A stretch of DNA of 64,000 bases. Source: Impatiens glandulifera. Its lineage: Eukaryota > Streptophyta > Magnoliopsida > Ericales > Balsaminaceae. Of this stretch, positions 33,101 through 46,937 are shown piece by piece (the stretch's first letter is position 1; every line of letters starts with the position of its first letter). The stretch is from NCBI RefSeq assembly GCF_907164915.1, contig NC_061866.1, forward strand, positions 52,945,113-53,009,112, given 5' to 3'. The position numbers and the translations under genes were made by a program. The notes below the pieces were generated by a model that saw only the letters and a list, made by a program, of their open reading frames with translations, was not told where the DNA came from and made no database searches.

Positions 33101-35653
33101 TTCAACAAAAGAAATAAGATAATTGACTTTACACTCTACTGGGGGAGAAGGTAGTTAGACATGTATAATGTGATGATTATTTTATGTTGCATCTTCCCTT
33201 TTGGTTAATGATGTACATTAGTTTGAGAAACAGAGGGTGTCATACTATCAGCTACTTGTTTCTTTTTGGCTTCAAGCTATGTGTCTATTGAACATCAGTC
33301 CTCTCATAATGCAATTGATTGTATTTCTTTCTCTAAATGAAACTGACTCTCATGTCATTGATTTACTTCAAAGTGGATGTGTGTGATGTACTGAATGGAC
33401 TGTTTGCACTTTTTCTGTGGTTCTGATGTTTTGATGTTTGTATAAAAAACTTCTAAACCCGAAAGGTTCCTAATAACGAAAAAATGTGATTTTCTTATTT
33501 GATTTTCACAGAACCTTGGTTCTCTGTGAATGAGAAGGAGCCTCTGGCTTATGCCTTGGTAGAAGTTATTGAAGCAGCAGATATGAAGCCTTCAGATTTA
33601 AATGGTAAGACTGCACTTCATTATTTCATAGTTACCTACCACAGCTAAACATTCTAAATAGCTGAGTACCAAATGGATCCGCCTTTCAGGATTGGCTGAT
33701 CCTTATGTGAAAGGGCAACTTGGTCCATACAGATTCAGGACTAAGACACACAAGAAAACACTGTCTCCAAAGTGGCATGAGGAATTTAAGATCCCCATAT
33801 TTACATGGGAGTCTCCAAATACCTTATCCATTGAAGTCCGTGATAAAGACCATTTTGTTGATGATATCCTTGGGTAACGATTCATAACCCATATGATCTC
33901 TGCCTTTTATTTTTTATTTTTTAAATAATGCTTATTTTAAATAAAAATTAGTGAATTGCAATTTCAATAATACAAGCTAGAAAAAGAAACAAAATTAAAA
34001 CATAAAATGGAAAGGGGGAATGAGAATCACTTCATAGTTCCAAACCAACATGCTTAATGTAGGAGTAAAACTATAAAAAAAATGCTTCAATACTAAAGTT
34101 TCTAGACAGCATATCTCTTTTTCCCTCCTTCAAATTGATATATCATTTATTTAAAGCCAAAATGCCACAAAATGTCTCTAATTTTTCTTTCATATTTGTG
34201 GTGGCAAGTGAGAACCACATATTGAAGATTTCTCTCAAAGAAAATGAAACATTCCATCCCACCTAGGACTTAGTGCTTTTATTTTTTATTTGGAAATATA
34301 TCTCTCCCATTTAATACAACTCCAAGTTTAATGAGACAATTGCCCTGCAGATTCACAAACTTTTTAAAACAATGTTGACCCTCTTTGCAAAGAAAGAAAG
34401 AAAGAAAGACAATTTCCTTGCAGATTCACAAGTACATGTCTCATTCTTGGAATGCCATTCTTCTGCTGTTTTTTTCCTAACATCAATTCTTCCTCACAGT
34501 GACTGCTCTGTGAACATTACGGAATTTAGGGGTGGGCAGAGAAATGACATGTGGTTACCTCTTCAGAACATCAAAATGGGGAGATTGCATCTTGCTATTA
34601 CTGTTATCGAAAGCCAGAACAAGGTAAAATTCTGTAATGCATTGCTTAGATCCACCAAGATGATGCACCTTTCTTCCCCTCTCTCCAAAAAGAAATTAAT
34701 CTTCTATAACAGATTGTTTGAAATTAAGATTAACCACTGTAACAGCATGTTAATATCCAATATTGGTGCAGATGAAAGAGGAGTTGTTTGAGGATGAAAC
34801 CTTAAATGAGGATTATGAAGGTAATTCCTCGAATGATCCAAATCAGACAACTCGACAAAGTTCATTCTCATCTAAAGCATCGGAGAAGTCACCAAGAGTG
34901 GCTGACAAATTTGAGAAGTCACCAAGAGTGGCTGATAAATTTGAGCCGATTGACATTGATGGACAAGATGAGACAGGCATATGGGTGCATCAGCCAGGAA
35001 GTGAAATTCCACAAATTTGGGAGCCTCGGAAAGGAAGGAGGAGTGGTCATCTGGACCCACAAACCAATGTGGAAGGTAATGAAATGGGAAGTTTCCAGTC
35101 GGGTTCCCCACGTGAGGGTAGCAGCACAGATGAAAGTATGGAAGGAAACAAAGAACAATCAAAGAACAAAATTATGAGAGGTCTTCAGAAAATAGGCGGA
35201 GTATTTAACAGGAGTAACACTAAGAAAGATTATTCTTCTAGTGTCATCGATGAAGTAGTGCCTCCATCCCCACATGTGAATCTGAAACCAGTCAACAGGA
35301 AGAATGTTAATTTAAAGCTGGTGGTGGACAAGAGTGATCTTCCTCCTTCCGTGTCTTCCTCCGATGATAAAGCAAGTCCAGAGGGGGAACGTGAGAAGAA
35401 CATGAAGGGTATCATCAAACATGCGGGAAAATCTGCTGCTCGCAGTTTGAAACACGTGCTTTCCCGTAAAGGCTCGAAACTCAATGGTGAGGCAGTGGGG
35501 GAGGTCTCTGTTGATGGTGGTGATTCAGACTCTTCAGTCGAAGAAACTCTAATGCCAATAGATGAAGGGGTGATTCTTCATGTTGTGTCTAATCCTACTC
35601 CTACTCCTGCTAATAGTTCTTTTAAATCTAAAGAAATTACCGAGACAAGTTGA
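30148..35653 (+). CDS. NTMC2T6: SMP and C2 domain membrane-contact protein (NTMC2 type 6)
   Basis: Twelve exons: 30148-30279, 30366-30440, 31133-31276, 31550-31645, 31735-31866, 32460-32612, 32700-32741, 32842-32890, 33512-33604, 33690-33873, 34500-34623, 34772-35653; 701 aa, phases consistent. N-terminal transmembrane segment (VALVLLLLWWLTLF), SMP lipid-transfer domain (~70-258: VRWLNYAVEKMW, LELGMNFLTADDM, GIAGWLDNLLALAFEQTL), one C2 domain (~285-400: VEVIEAADMKPSDLNGLADPYVKG, KTLSPKWHEEFK, EVRDKDHFVDD), then a long charged tail. Plant SMP-C2 proteins tether ER to other membranes and move lipids. Best match in memory is At1g53590. A 30-bp tandem duplication doubles EKSPRVADKF in the tail. 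The annotated C-terminus is uncertain because another frame continues in coding style past the stop. Confidence 0.88.
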
Positions 35654-35973
35654 AGACTTTTCTGGGAAGGGCCAACAAACATTCAAAGACGATCTCTGAG
35701 GTTTCCAGATTCATTCAAACAACTGAAGGTATGATTCTCGTCGCTACTTTTCCTGCTCTTGTGTGTTTTCCTTTCTTTTATGTCTTCTAGTATGATTTCT
35801 GTAAATGCTGCTGAATTGGTGTCTTTGTATTGCTTAGATTTTGGAAAATGTGGAAATGCAAAATGATTTGTCAAATATATATAGATGGAGATTTTGAGTA
35901 TTTCTTTGTACCTAATAAATATACAAATAGATTTCCCTATTTCTTTACATATCCCAATCCTACCCTAGGCAGT
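35654..35973. other. Short convergent interval between C2-domain gene and callose synthase
   Basis: 320 bp. The left ~75 bp read in another frame as KLKTFLGRANKHSKTISEV..., followed by a donor-like GAAG^GTATGA (35728/35729). The remainder is AT-rich and should hold the two 3' UTRs. Confidence 0.45.
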
Positions 35974-38900
35974 TTATTTCTTCTTTTTACCGGCGAGAAT
36001 GGGCTGAATCTGCAACCTACGGCTGAAAGCTTCGTTGAAAAGAAAACGAGTCTGGAAGGCAGAAACGGTGGGAAGCCATGCCAAGCAAGCCACTGGTGCA
36101 AAAAGAACAACCCCCATTCCGTAGTCATAAGCCCTTGCAAAAACACTGGTAAATTTCCATAATCCAGTGTCTTCTATCCATGGTCTCAAAACTTGTGCTA
36201 CCTGAAAAATTATTAAAAAAAGAATGAGTTAGAAAAGAACAACCCAACTAATTGAAGCTAAAGTCTTTTTAATTAGCTTTTTACCAATATCATGCCCCAA
36301 GCAGTTGGCAAAAATGCCAAACAGCAGACAACCAGGTCTTTCATTGACAGTTTGCAGATGAACGAGAGTGTGATTATTGTTGTCAATACGCCTATAAATA
36401 TGAACGCTTTGAAGAGCCTGAATGCGAGCTGATGATTAGCGCTCAGCCTATTTCTCCCTATATTGACCACCTGGTTTCGTGTTTCCAAACACGTTAAAGG
36501 AAAGGAATTCCAAAAAGAAATGAAGGGGGTATAAAAAAATCTTACCTTTACCAATAGGAAAATCGCGATGATGACTATCCAGGAGAGGACGTACACTACA
36601 AAATTCTTGCTCTTCCCAGAAATATCGAGATGATAGACCAAACCATACTGATAAATGAAAAAGCGTAAAGACAGAAGTAGTTCAATCAACCGAGAACCAA
36701 TTCCACAGTAACGAAGATGAGATTGCTCGACATTCCACCAAGACTGCCAGCTCTTATCCTCTTGAATACCGATTCCTCCCTGCTGTTTAATCCATTTATT
36801 CCAATCCTTCCAGTCATCAACTATCTTGCTCCAGTCAAAACCAGACGGGTTAAAAAGAAAAGGAGCAAACAGCCACGTCAACGAAGTGAACCAAATCGCA
36901 TAAGTAACTAAAACATATGCCATTGTGTTCTGGTAAGATCTCCTAAACAGGTCGTAAACTATTAATAGGAGAAGCAGTTCGAATCCTTTCACAAAGTGGC
37001 TTCTTGAATATAACCTGTAGTTCTCAGTGAAGCTGGCGTGAAATACCACAACCTTACGTCCGGTTGGCCTGTACTTAGCTCCTCCATGGAGAATTGTTCG
37101 TCCGTAATAGTGAGCTTTTGTACCGAGTGAGAATGTGAAGAAAACAGCAGCCAGTTGGAATTGCATAAGAACGAAATCCTTAATGGCTGTCAGAAATCCT
37201 CTTTCGAGTCCAATTTCCACCACCATTGGTAAACCTGTCAAGAGTCCCAGCTGGATAAATGACTGAGAAGCTAATGCTGTTTCTAGGGATCTTATGTTCT
37301 TCACTCTAGCCTCCAGAAGGAAGGCTTTCTCTAATCCACTCAGGACAAGGTATAGCTGACCGTAAAGAAATACGTATATTCCAATTACGGATAACTGCAG
37401 AGGATCATATAAAGTTATAATTGCAATCGATTGAGGAAAAAAAGTTATAAATAAAAAATAAAATTACCAGGCTATTGAAGTAAAACCCGATGGTTGTGAA
37501 GTAACATGAAAGCATCCTGAAAAAATCAAACCGACGTCCCAACCTGTAAATGTCGCGACTTAGAGTTTGTTCACTGTTACCGTTTGCCACCTTGGCTTCG
37601 AACTTCGAGATCTGATTTAAGCCCACGTCTCGACCTTTGCCCACTTGCATATACTCCTGGAATGTAATACATCCCCTTCTCAAAGTAGAATTAAATCCTG
37701 AAAAAAGATATGATTAATTATTATTCTTTAATGCAATAAGAAGCTATAATTAAGAGGAGAGAGCCAATGTGCACCTGCATAAACATCCTCACTCAAGTTA
37801 ATTGTCTTTGAGGCTTTGCTTATACCACCTCTTGTCAAGTGGAAGATTCGGTCGAATAAATCTGGATGTCCATAATGAAAACGGACCCTGTTTGTTAACA
37901 TAAAATGTTTGATTCTCAGATTTTCTATTTCATATGTAAACATGGGTTTCGGTTCAAAATAGTCAGACTTAATTACCGAAGAGGATTAGCCAGAAGTCTC
38001 TGGCCAATTGTGGCGAAGCTGGCTTCCTGATATGACATAAACCATGCTAAAGATGACACACTGCAACAGAAAACCAAACACTTTATTATCTTCTTCTTTT
38101 CTTTCTAAATCTCGTATGAAAAGGATTTGATACCTTCCAGTGAAAATGTGCTCTCTTAGACCAATGATGGTTGGAGCACGTGGCTTTAAGAACTCTTGTA
38201 AAAGATTTCGAATCTTGAAAGCCTCTTCCATATAGTTATCCTGTTGTAACAATGGTGGCGATATGAGATAATTGCTGGTTCATGTTATCTATTAATAAAG
38301 AAATACCTGGTTCATGTCAATTGCTTGGAGAGCTTCACCACGTGTGAAGATAATGGAATGATTCTGATTTTCAGGTTTCCCCTCTCCAATGTTTGGTGAA
38401 CCAGGAAGTTTTATTCGATAAATTTCCTGTAAAGTTGTAACAATGACAAATAAGCAATCCACATCATAGTTCAGTATCTCATTATATAATACTGATACGA
38501 TAATCCTATGTGATTTGAATCGATTAGGATATTATTATTCTTATCACCTAATGGTAGCTATCATATAAATAGGAGATTACCTGGTCGAGACCATTCACAG
38601 CTTTAACTAAAACAGATGAGTAGACCTTTCGTGGTCTTTTATTATATGCAATAAATTCCTCCTTCTCCTCAACATAAGCAATACGCAAAGACGGGTACCT
38701 TTATACAGGCAATTTAAAACTATGGTCAATTAATAGCTAAACATAATAATACCAAAAGAAAATGAAGAACAGTAGTGAAAGAAGGTTTACCTTATCATTA
38801 AATCAAGAATGTCCTGGGCTTGGGGATCTCCACAAGCCTTCTGTTTTCCATAAATTTGGCAAGAAACTATGTGAGAGAATTTCATGTCTGCTATAGCATC

Positions 38901-41900
38901 TAGTTGAGCCAATAGAGCATCATTTCCCTTTTCAAGGCCATCATAACCTCGGCAAAAATCTGAAGAAAAATAACTAGGCTATCTCAAGATTTCATTTTTT
39001 CTTTTCTTCTTAAATCTCATATTTTAAAGTAATCAGTCATTGAAAAACACATGCATTACACACCTTCATCTGAAGCCATGTCCAGGAAAGCTTGTAACTT
39101 TAAGGCTTCCCTGTAGTACATCATTCCTCGAACTGTTCTACATATCAATGGAGATGAATAAATGGTATACTGGTAACTGGTTTACATAGCATGATATATA
39201 CAATGCCTGATAGCACGGTTTGAAGTAAGGAAATATATATATGTCTACTACCTGTTCTGCTAAGGGTCTGGCCCCTGAAAGAAGCCCAATTTCTAAGATC
39301 TTCATCTTCCTCATTTGAATAATCCAAATTGTTTATTCCAAACCGTTCCAAGAAGTTCTTCCACTCATCTAATGAAATAATTTGAAGAATAAGAGTTTAT
39401 TTGATTACAAACTACACAACTGAGAAATGTGAACCCACAACAACCTGGATATATCTTCTTCATGTAGAAGCAGATGGAAACATCTTCTCCTTGGCTTGAA
39501 TGGAGTTCCTTGTTTGAAAATTTAACTTCTTCCATGTAATGTGGTGTCAGAATACTGTATTAAGTAGGTATATCTTAGATCAATATTCAAATAATCCAAG
39601 ATCGAATAAGGCCTAAAATAAGGGGAGTAATATTCACATCACCTGAACGATAACATGCTACGCACTTTAGGAGCACGGGGAATATCCATAAAAAGAGAGG
39701 TAGCAAAGAATGACATGCGTCTTCGAGCATCTATGTTTGAGGGTACGTCCATTGCTTCATCTTTGATAGTGAGCAATAAAAGGAACCGCTTTAACTGAAA
39801 TTTTAAGATTCAAAAAAATTATAATACCTCCACCATCCATCTTTATTAAAAGTATTGTTGATATGTTTTCTAGTTTCTAATAAATTATTGTGTTACTACT
39901 ATTCTCAAGTAAGAAAGAGAAGTCATGCTGATTATAAATAAATACCTGCTCAGTCAAAGAGTCCTCGTTTGCTAATGGAAAATGAATTGAATCCCTCGAT
40001 GCAAATAATAGTGGTTCAATGTCGATACTGAAGAATTCAGCTTCCTCTGGTATTTGATTGGAGCTAACTGCATTAAGGGTTCTGAATATGGAAACACAAT
40101 TTTGCATGAAGTGAAAGAATAATGGAGTTGTTTTGGAAAGAATAGATGTTGAATCACAGCTGACCTGGAACCCTTTAACATCATATCTTTTGCCACAACC
40201 TCAAACATATCCTGAAGCACTCTGACAACTTTGCCATGATGATCTTTATTTCCCTCAAGCTTAAATGAGACTAACATCAGCAAAAAACACTTCACCATGC
40301 AACTATCACATAAGAGGTAGAAAACTAACCAGGAGTTTAACTAAATGAATGCATTTAGCTTGTAAAGTTGGAAGCTCTCTCATGTTGAAATTTTCGAGAA
40401 GTGTCGATGTCTTAATGCTCTCTTCAAGTTCAAAAAAAATGCCAAAAATAATACTGAAAAGCAATACATGAAGCAATTTCAAAATTAAAAAGGCATATAT
40501 AACAGTCACCATATTAACAACTGAAGAATATTCTTGTTATGACTACCTTATTTCTAGTTCACCCACCAAAAGTTTTTCAAGGACATATTTAAGAGAATCA
40601 TAGGACTCCTTCACCGCACTAAACATGTTCCTATCTTTTGCAATTTTTTTATAGAGTACCGTATCCTTCCCCACAAAGTCTCTTGCAATGTTTATAGCAA
40701 TTGAGAACTGAAACGAGGAGAAAATCAAAGATGAAGCTTGATCCAGCCAAAGTTGAACACAATAACAAGGAAATAAATGTAAGAAAACATACCTTATTTG
40801 CTAGAAGGAAAACAGGCCATCTGATCTGGCCAGAGAATAGCTCTGACGACATGGGCATTCTCATCAAATCCATCTCCCTGTTCCATTTGACATTTTTCTT
40901 TTAATGTGGAGACATAGCTTGGATGAAAAATGTAGCCGAGTATTAAAACGATGATGAATACCTGTTGCTTATGAAGTCTTCCTCTCGAAAGCTACCAATT
41001 ATTTGATTCCAAACAAGTACGAATTTAACAATACCTTGAATATTATTTCTTTCGACTTCCTCTTCCTGTCATGCAATGACGTCAATCAATAGTGCAAGCA
41101 CATAGACAAAGTCATAACCTAGCATGTTAATGATGTTAGTCATACCTTTCCAAGCTGTTTCTGAAAGAAGTGTTTTCTCAGTTTACCTTTTTCACCACTA
41201 GTGGAAGATGGGATAAGATGCTTGTTGAAGGCATGAGGCAAGGACTGAAATCTGCTTCTTAACATTCCCAGTGTCCGAATCTGTCTCAAAAATTAGGAGT
41301 GAATAAACCAAATGAAAATATTTGAATATTAAGTATTTGATACAAAAAACGTCTCACTTATAAAAAAATAAAAAAGTATTTGATATGTAGGTTGATTTGA
41401 TAAAATGTGTAACTAATATCAGAAATTACTTAAAGTGATTTTAGATAACAATTATCTAATACACTTAATTCAGATAAGAAATTAATTATTTAGATTTATT
41501 GATAAGTTGTTGCCGCGGAATGATATAGTGATAAAGTATTATTGAAATCGTGTTATCAATTATTAACAAGAGAAAAATTAAAACTTACTTCACCAAGATG
41601 ATGTAAGATTCCATATACTCCACCATATATGGAACAAAAAACTGAATACCAAATTTGTGTGTCCATAAAATAAACCTGAAAGAAATGGACACAAAAACAA
41701 TGAAAATTTTGAACCACACACTCAGAAGTTGTTGAATAGTCCATTTCAGATTCAAGAATTATTAAATATGATAACATAAATAAAAATGGTCATTATTATT
41801 TTTTTTAAACTTACTATAATTACGGGAGCCCAAATAGCGACAATTGCCCCAGCATTACTCTTGACTGAATCAGTAAAAGATTCATGTTAGACATATGAAG

Positions 41901-44900
41901 TGAAACTATTAGCAATCTAAGATACTGATATCACCTCTTGGGAAGAGCTCGTGCCAATCATAATTCTTGACCCCAATTGTCATAATTTGCCGTGTTGGCT
42001 TGATGAGTGGTTTTATCTGCATGTCATGCAAACCTTAAATTATTAACCAATCTAAGCCAGCCTTTTGTCCACAAAAAAATCCACAATTCTCATCTTCAAA
42101 TACATGAAAAAATGCTTCAAATAATTTACAATTATACGAGGAATCATTGAAAAGAAATGTACCACAACCTACTTACCTCAAAATTATAGCTGAATGAAAG
42201 TTTGCTCAATAATAGCAGCACCCAAAAAAATGTATACCTACAGGAGAAAAGGGTATCATATCTATGGTGTAAACAATTATACACCAATACAAAAGGTATA
42301 ATAAATTATGGAAAATAAGGAAAGTACTTCACAAGAGAGACATGACTTTCTTGCATTCCACGTCCAATGTACAACTTAGGCTGCATGAAAAGGAAGTAAT
42401 TCTTAAACCGCGAGGGAAAAATAAATGAGTACAATCCGAGTACTAAAGAATTGCGGAAGAAGAAGCAATACGCAATAAATACCAGTCTTACTTGTGTCCA
42501 CCAAGACAGTATAGTGAACATTCGGCAATTTGAAGTTTCAACATATCTGCCAATTGCAGGTACAAAAAACAGAACCATTTCCACTCCATTGGTCATCAAG
42601 TAAAATAAAACGGCCACCATGTAGGAAGAATAACACCATTCTTCAAACCAGCTCCCTGATTTTGAGTAACAAGTATATTTCCCTCTCGATCTAGAATAGT
42701 ACACCGGAAGAATGATATTCCATAAAATGGCAATAACCACCTTCATGACATGCTTTAGCTTCTGAGACGAGTCCATACTTGTTCTTGCTCTCCATGTAAA
42801 TGCTATATCCAGAATTGCTGAGACAGTCACAAAAGGAAAATAATATAGCCTAGTGCATTTTAGCACAAACTGTTGTTGCCTTTCAGATAATTTGTAATTC
42901 TAGTTTGACTAGTTCTTTTTTGGAAAAAGTTCAATGTAATTTGAATCAATAGACATTTAACCAAAGCATGATGGGGGTGGAGGGGGTACAAACAGAATTA
43001 AAATAAGATGCTACAAAGCTTGATTGTGGATTAGCTTTGTTTGGAGGAATAAATAGGGATTAAAAAATCTGAACATATTAAGATAATAGAACTAGAAGGC
43101 TTCCACCAATGGCACCGAAAAATGTGACTGGATTTTCAAATTGGAGAGAAGATATATTTTGATCATTATTCTCATAATATGTTATACCTATTTATACAAG
43201 TTTAGGGATGATTTTTCTTAATTAGGGTAAATTAGAATTCTTAAATGATCTCAATTAATTTATTCCAATATATTTAAAAATAAATTAGAGAATAAAATAA
43301 AATAAATATAAACCTAGTTTGAATATTTTGACAGTAATCTTCAAATACAATCTAAAGGCATTAAGTTACCTTATTGACATTGGAAGGGGAGAAGTGTTTA
43401 TTACCTTGTATAAGCTTGAGGACAGCAGAAGTGATGAAGATGCTCATAACATCCTCTAGTATTTCTGAGTCAAATATTTGCAATGGAGATTCTACTTCAT
43501 GACACGCCAAAATAATCATAGCCTGGAAAATAATTAGTCTTAAATTATAAGAAAGAGAAAGATATACTATCAATATTCAGAACCACTTGGCAACTTCCAA
43601 AAATACCTGGAGTGCTAAGATAAAGAAACACCACATTCTGTCAAAATTCCTGAAAATCTGCCAGAACGACCGATGCTCTACAAAATTTGTCTTCCCCAAC
43701 CATGTAGGCTCCAGCTTCTCACCAGTAGTAGTAACCTGAATACACAAAAGGGGCGGAAGAGATATTGTGAAAAGTTCTTTACAGAAGAAGAAAACATTCA
43801 CAGAGAAAGCTAGATTCGAAACTCTGATCTCTGTATTTTTAAGCAGTTGACATAAAGTAGTTAACTATGGAATGTACACTATTTGGAAACTCGTATTTTG
43901 TCACGATGAAATTAAAAAATTGTGAAAGTAAAAGTGTAAAGTGATTTTTTTGCATTTGGTACGAGTTTAATTCGATGAAACTTTACTAAGTATAATTTTT
44001 TTGTCATCTTTTTTATCTACTTTTCGTATTTGCATTCTTGCCATTTTACCCTTACTTAAGACTAATAAGAGGATTTGGGGTTTTGGAGTAATGACAAGAG
44101 CTTAATTAAGACAAATCACATTTTCCTTGCTTTTTTTTGGACTTAGGAACATTAGGAAGAGTGGGTCTAAAAATTTGTCCCAATGTTTTAGAATGTGGTC
44201 CAAATTGTTTTAGTGATTACAATTTAAAGCCTAAATGTAGATTTTTTTTTATATCACATTGACAAACTCCCATAACAAAACAGGCATATCTGAAATTGCT
44301 GGGAACAGACTTTAACAAGGAAATGAAGAAATATTCTACCTGAATTTCTTCATCATTGCTTCCTTCTCTATTCTCCTGCTTGACCGTATTGCTGGCACCC
44401 TGAGAATTGGTTTTCCTATCAATCGACGAATATTGACAAATTCCGGTAACAAAACAGCCAAGTATATACGGATTGGTTCACAAGTATATCTGAAATTGCT
44501 GGGAAAAGACGTTTAAAAAGGAAACAAATAATATTCTACCCCAATTTCTTCATCATTGCTTCCTTCTCTATTCTCCGCCCTGACTGTATTGCTGGCACCC
44601 TGAGAATTGGGTTTTTTCCCATCAGTCGACGAATATGGAACACAGAAGAAGTTGTGGTTCAACTGCATGGGCCAACCTATTCCGAAACAATCAGGAGACC
44701 TATGGACATAAGGATAAAAGATTTATGAAGGCCTTAGCAACCAAAAAAATAAAACTTATTTAATGAAATGAAAATAATGATTAGAAAGTGAACTCAACCA
44801 GAAATACTCATTCAGGTCATCATAATTCCTCCATGTTGAATGATCAGCTGTTCCATTATTGTTTTTCTTTGCCTCCTTCAGTGATGAGGGAAAGGATATT

Positions 44901-46937
44901 ATATAATGATGGAAGAAAAGAAAAATTGCGAGCTTCGTGTTACCTTACGAATGACCTTGTATATTGGAGATACAACATTGTTAAGAAAAGCCTCTGGCTC
45001 TCCTCCACAAGATGGCACAGCCTTTTGCCCCGTGGTCATGTCTACAGCACCAATTAACATACTGTGCAATTCATATACCATCTGAACAATAAAAACAGAC
45101 AACAGGGACGGAAAATAGTTACAATGTTCTTAATTGGATGATAACTGACAGAAAGAGATACATTTAATTAAATTTCTTTCATTACTTACATGGTGAAAAA
45201 TATAGCATAGACACTCTGGCATAAAACGCAAATTAGCAGCCTCTCCCCATATGAGAAGATAAAGACCTATATATAGAATTTTATATTGTTGAGCGTCCTC
45301 TTTTATAAATGGCAATCTGCAAAAGAACTTTGTATTCTTGAGCTAATAAAATTTATAAAAAAAAAAGAGTAACAAATATAATCTAGATTATGAATCTTAC
45401 CTGATGTTGCGGCTTCTTCCCAAAAACTTGCACCAATATGTATAGTTCTTAAAAAATTTCTTCATCAATTCATCTAGAGCTGCATCTTCTAACTAATACC
45501 AAGACAAAATTGTGAATTTAATAACAATGAATAGAGGAACCAAAGTAAAAGGTGGATAAATGTAACAGAAATTTGTACCTTGTACAAATTAGCTGTCTTG
45601 GGACATCGTCGGATGTGGGCATTCGCGAGGAGTAATACTAGATGTTCCTTTTGATTGGTCACATTTCCTCTCTGAAAGGAGTTGTGCCAACAACAAATCA
45701 TCAATACCAGAAAAATTTGCATAATATATCAAAACAAGCCTAAAATAACCTGGAAACCAAAGCATAATTGAAGCCAATCAAACAAATCCAAGTTTGGCAA
45801 ACGTTTCTGAAAATCTTCAAGGAAAGGTAAACCACGAACATTTCGAACAGCAGCAACCGAAGCTTTAATCTGTAGTAGTACAGTTGTTTCATGAGTTTGT
45901 CAACAACCATTTATTCTATTGAAAATCTATCTCATCTCGTATTCACACCTCAGGAAATTGCATAATCGCTTGCTGAATACTCCCTTGTTCAAGTGGAAGT
46001 ATGTTATAAGGCACATTAAAAGGTGATTTTGAATTGATGTCGTCCCTATCAGCAATGGCCTGTCATCAGTAAACAGAAGTCAAAACTATTGTATGATTAC
46101 ATATATTCTCAGAATGAAAAGAAATGAAGGAATTAAAGGTGAATCGAACCTTTGAACCAGCTGCTTTGCTTACAGTAGCCAATACTTGGAATAAAACGGA
46201 GACAACCGCATGTGCTTTGTTTAAATTCTCTCTGTGAAGATAATTTCAGGTTTTATCTTCCTCAAAGCAAAACTCAGAATCCATAGATATATATATATAT
46301 ACCTACCTATTTACGAGGTTATATTCTCTTCCATGAGTGTTGATGAACTCCTTGTACTCACAATAAACGCGCTTAAGTTCACGTATATCAGTCCTTTCCT
46401 TCCTTCTTCCAATAGTAAATACTTCATCCTGTTATATGCAGAAATCAAACATGAATGAATTTGGAATTTGGAATTTGGAACCAAATTTATACAATAAAAT
46501 ACTGAAAATCTAGAGGAAGGAAGTACCTGTTCAAGTCGCTGAAGAAGAGAAGTTTTGAACTGACGTACTCCTCTACCACTTGAACTCGGATCCAAGTTAT
46601 GAGCCACTTCAAAAGCATGAAATCGGCCTGGAAATATACGGTAAATCCAAGTTTGAGTGGAAATTCTTCATAGATGACAATAAATTCGTAAGAACTTACA
46701 TATATATGCAACACGAGGCTCTTCAACATGAATCAAATTAGCAACTCGAAGAAACTTTTGTATTTCCGGAGCCAAAGTGACAGGCAACTTCTCACTATCG
46801 AATGGCTCCGGAACCTGATCACGTTCTTCTCCGTAAGTGATTGCTCTAGTGTAGGGTTTCTGGTTTGTATTAATGTATGATCTTCTACTTGTACCTTCAC
46901 CACTAGGCTCCGCAAGAACAATTTCACCGGAAGCCAT
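35974..46937 (-). CDS. Callose synthase (1,3-beta-glucan synthase, GSL family), 41 exons
   Basis: All exons join in phase to 1952 aa, the usual family length. Exons (minus, first to last): 46937-46700, 46627-46527, 46428-46307, 46231-46150, 46059-45949, 45869-45750, 45671-45579, 45492-45401, 45316-45190, 45081-44944, 44875-44799, 44699-44540, 43735-43607, 43522-43405, 42817-42492, 42380-42328, 42237-42177, 42016-41935, 41864-41815, 41675-41589, 41280-41146, 41065-40962, 40877-40793, 40707-40547, 40453-40330, 40259-40165, 40081-39946, 39794-39643, 39554-39445, 39368-39252, 39132-39064, 38959-38791, 38698-38581, 38426-38307, 38240-38134, 38060-37977, 37887-37775, 37697-37468, 37394-36546, 36470-36285, 36201-35974. 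Family marks: RVAYICRFHAFE, SSSGRGVRQFKT, WGEAANLRFMPEC, HSTWRNYDDLNEYFW, IFTRGEALQAIDMNQDNYMEEA, RGGISKASKTINLSEDVYAG, GFNSTLRRGCITFQEYMQVG, HYYGRTILHGGAKYRPTGR. It should be a multi-pass plasma-membrane enzyme making callose from UDP-glucose. The subclass is not determined; the many-exon structure excludes the intron-poor CalS11/12 type. Confidence 0.93.
44260..44634 (-). repeat. Tandem duplication covering the 3' part of callose synthase exon 12
   Basis: 44260-44431 and 44432-44634 are two diverged copies of one segment: both run from a TTGACAAA...ACAAAACAG text, through ATATCTGAAATTGCTGGG, to CGACGAAT. The right copy holds the 3' part of exon 12 with donor ATTGGG^GTAGAA; the left copy, inside intron 12, repeats the exon text with donor ATTCAG^GTAGAA but has no obvious matching acceptor. 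Confidence 0.8.
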
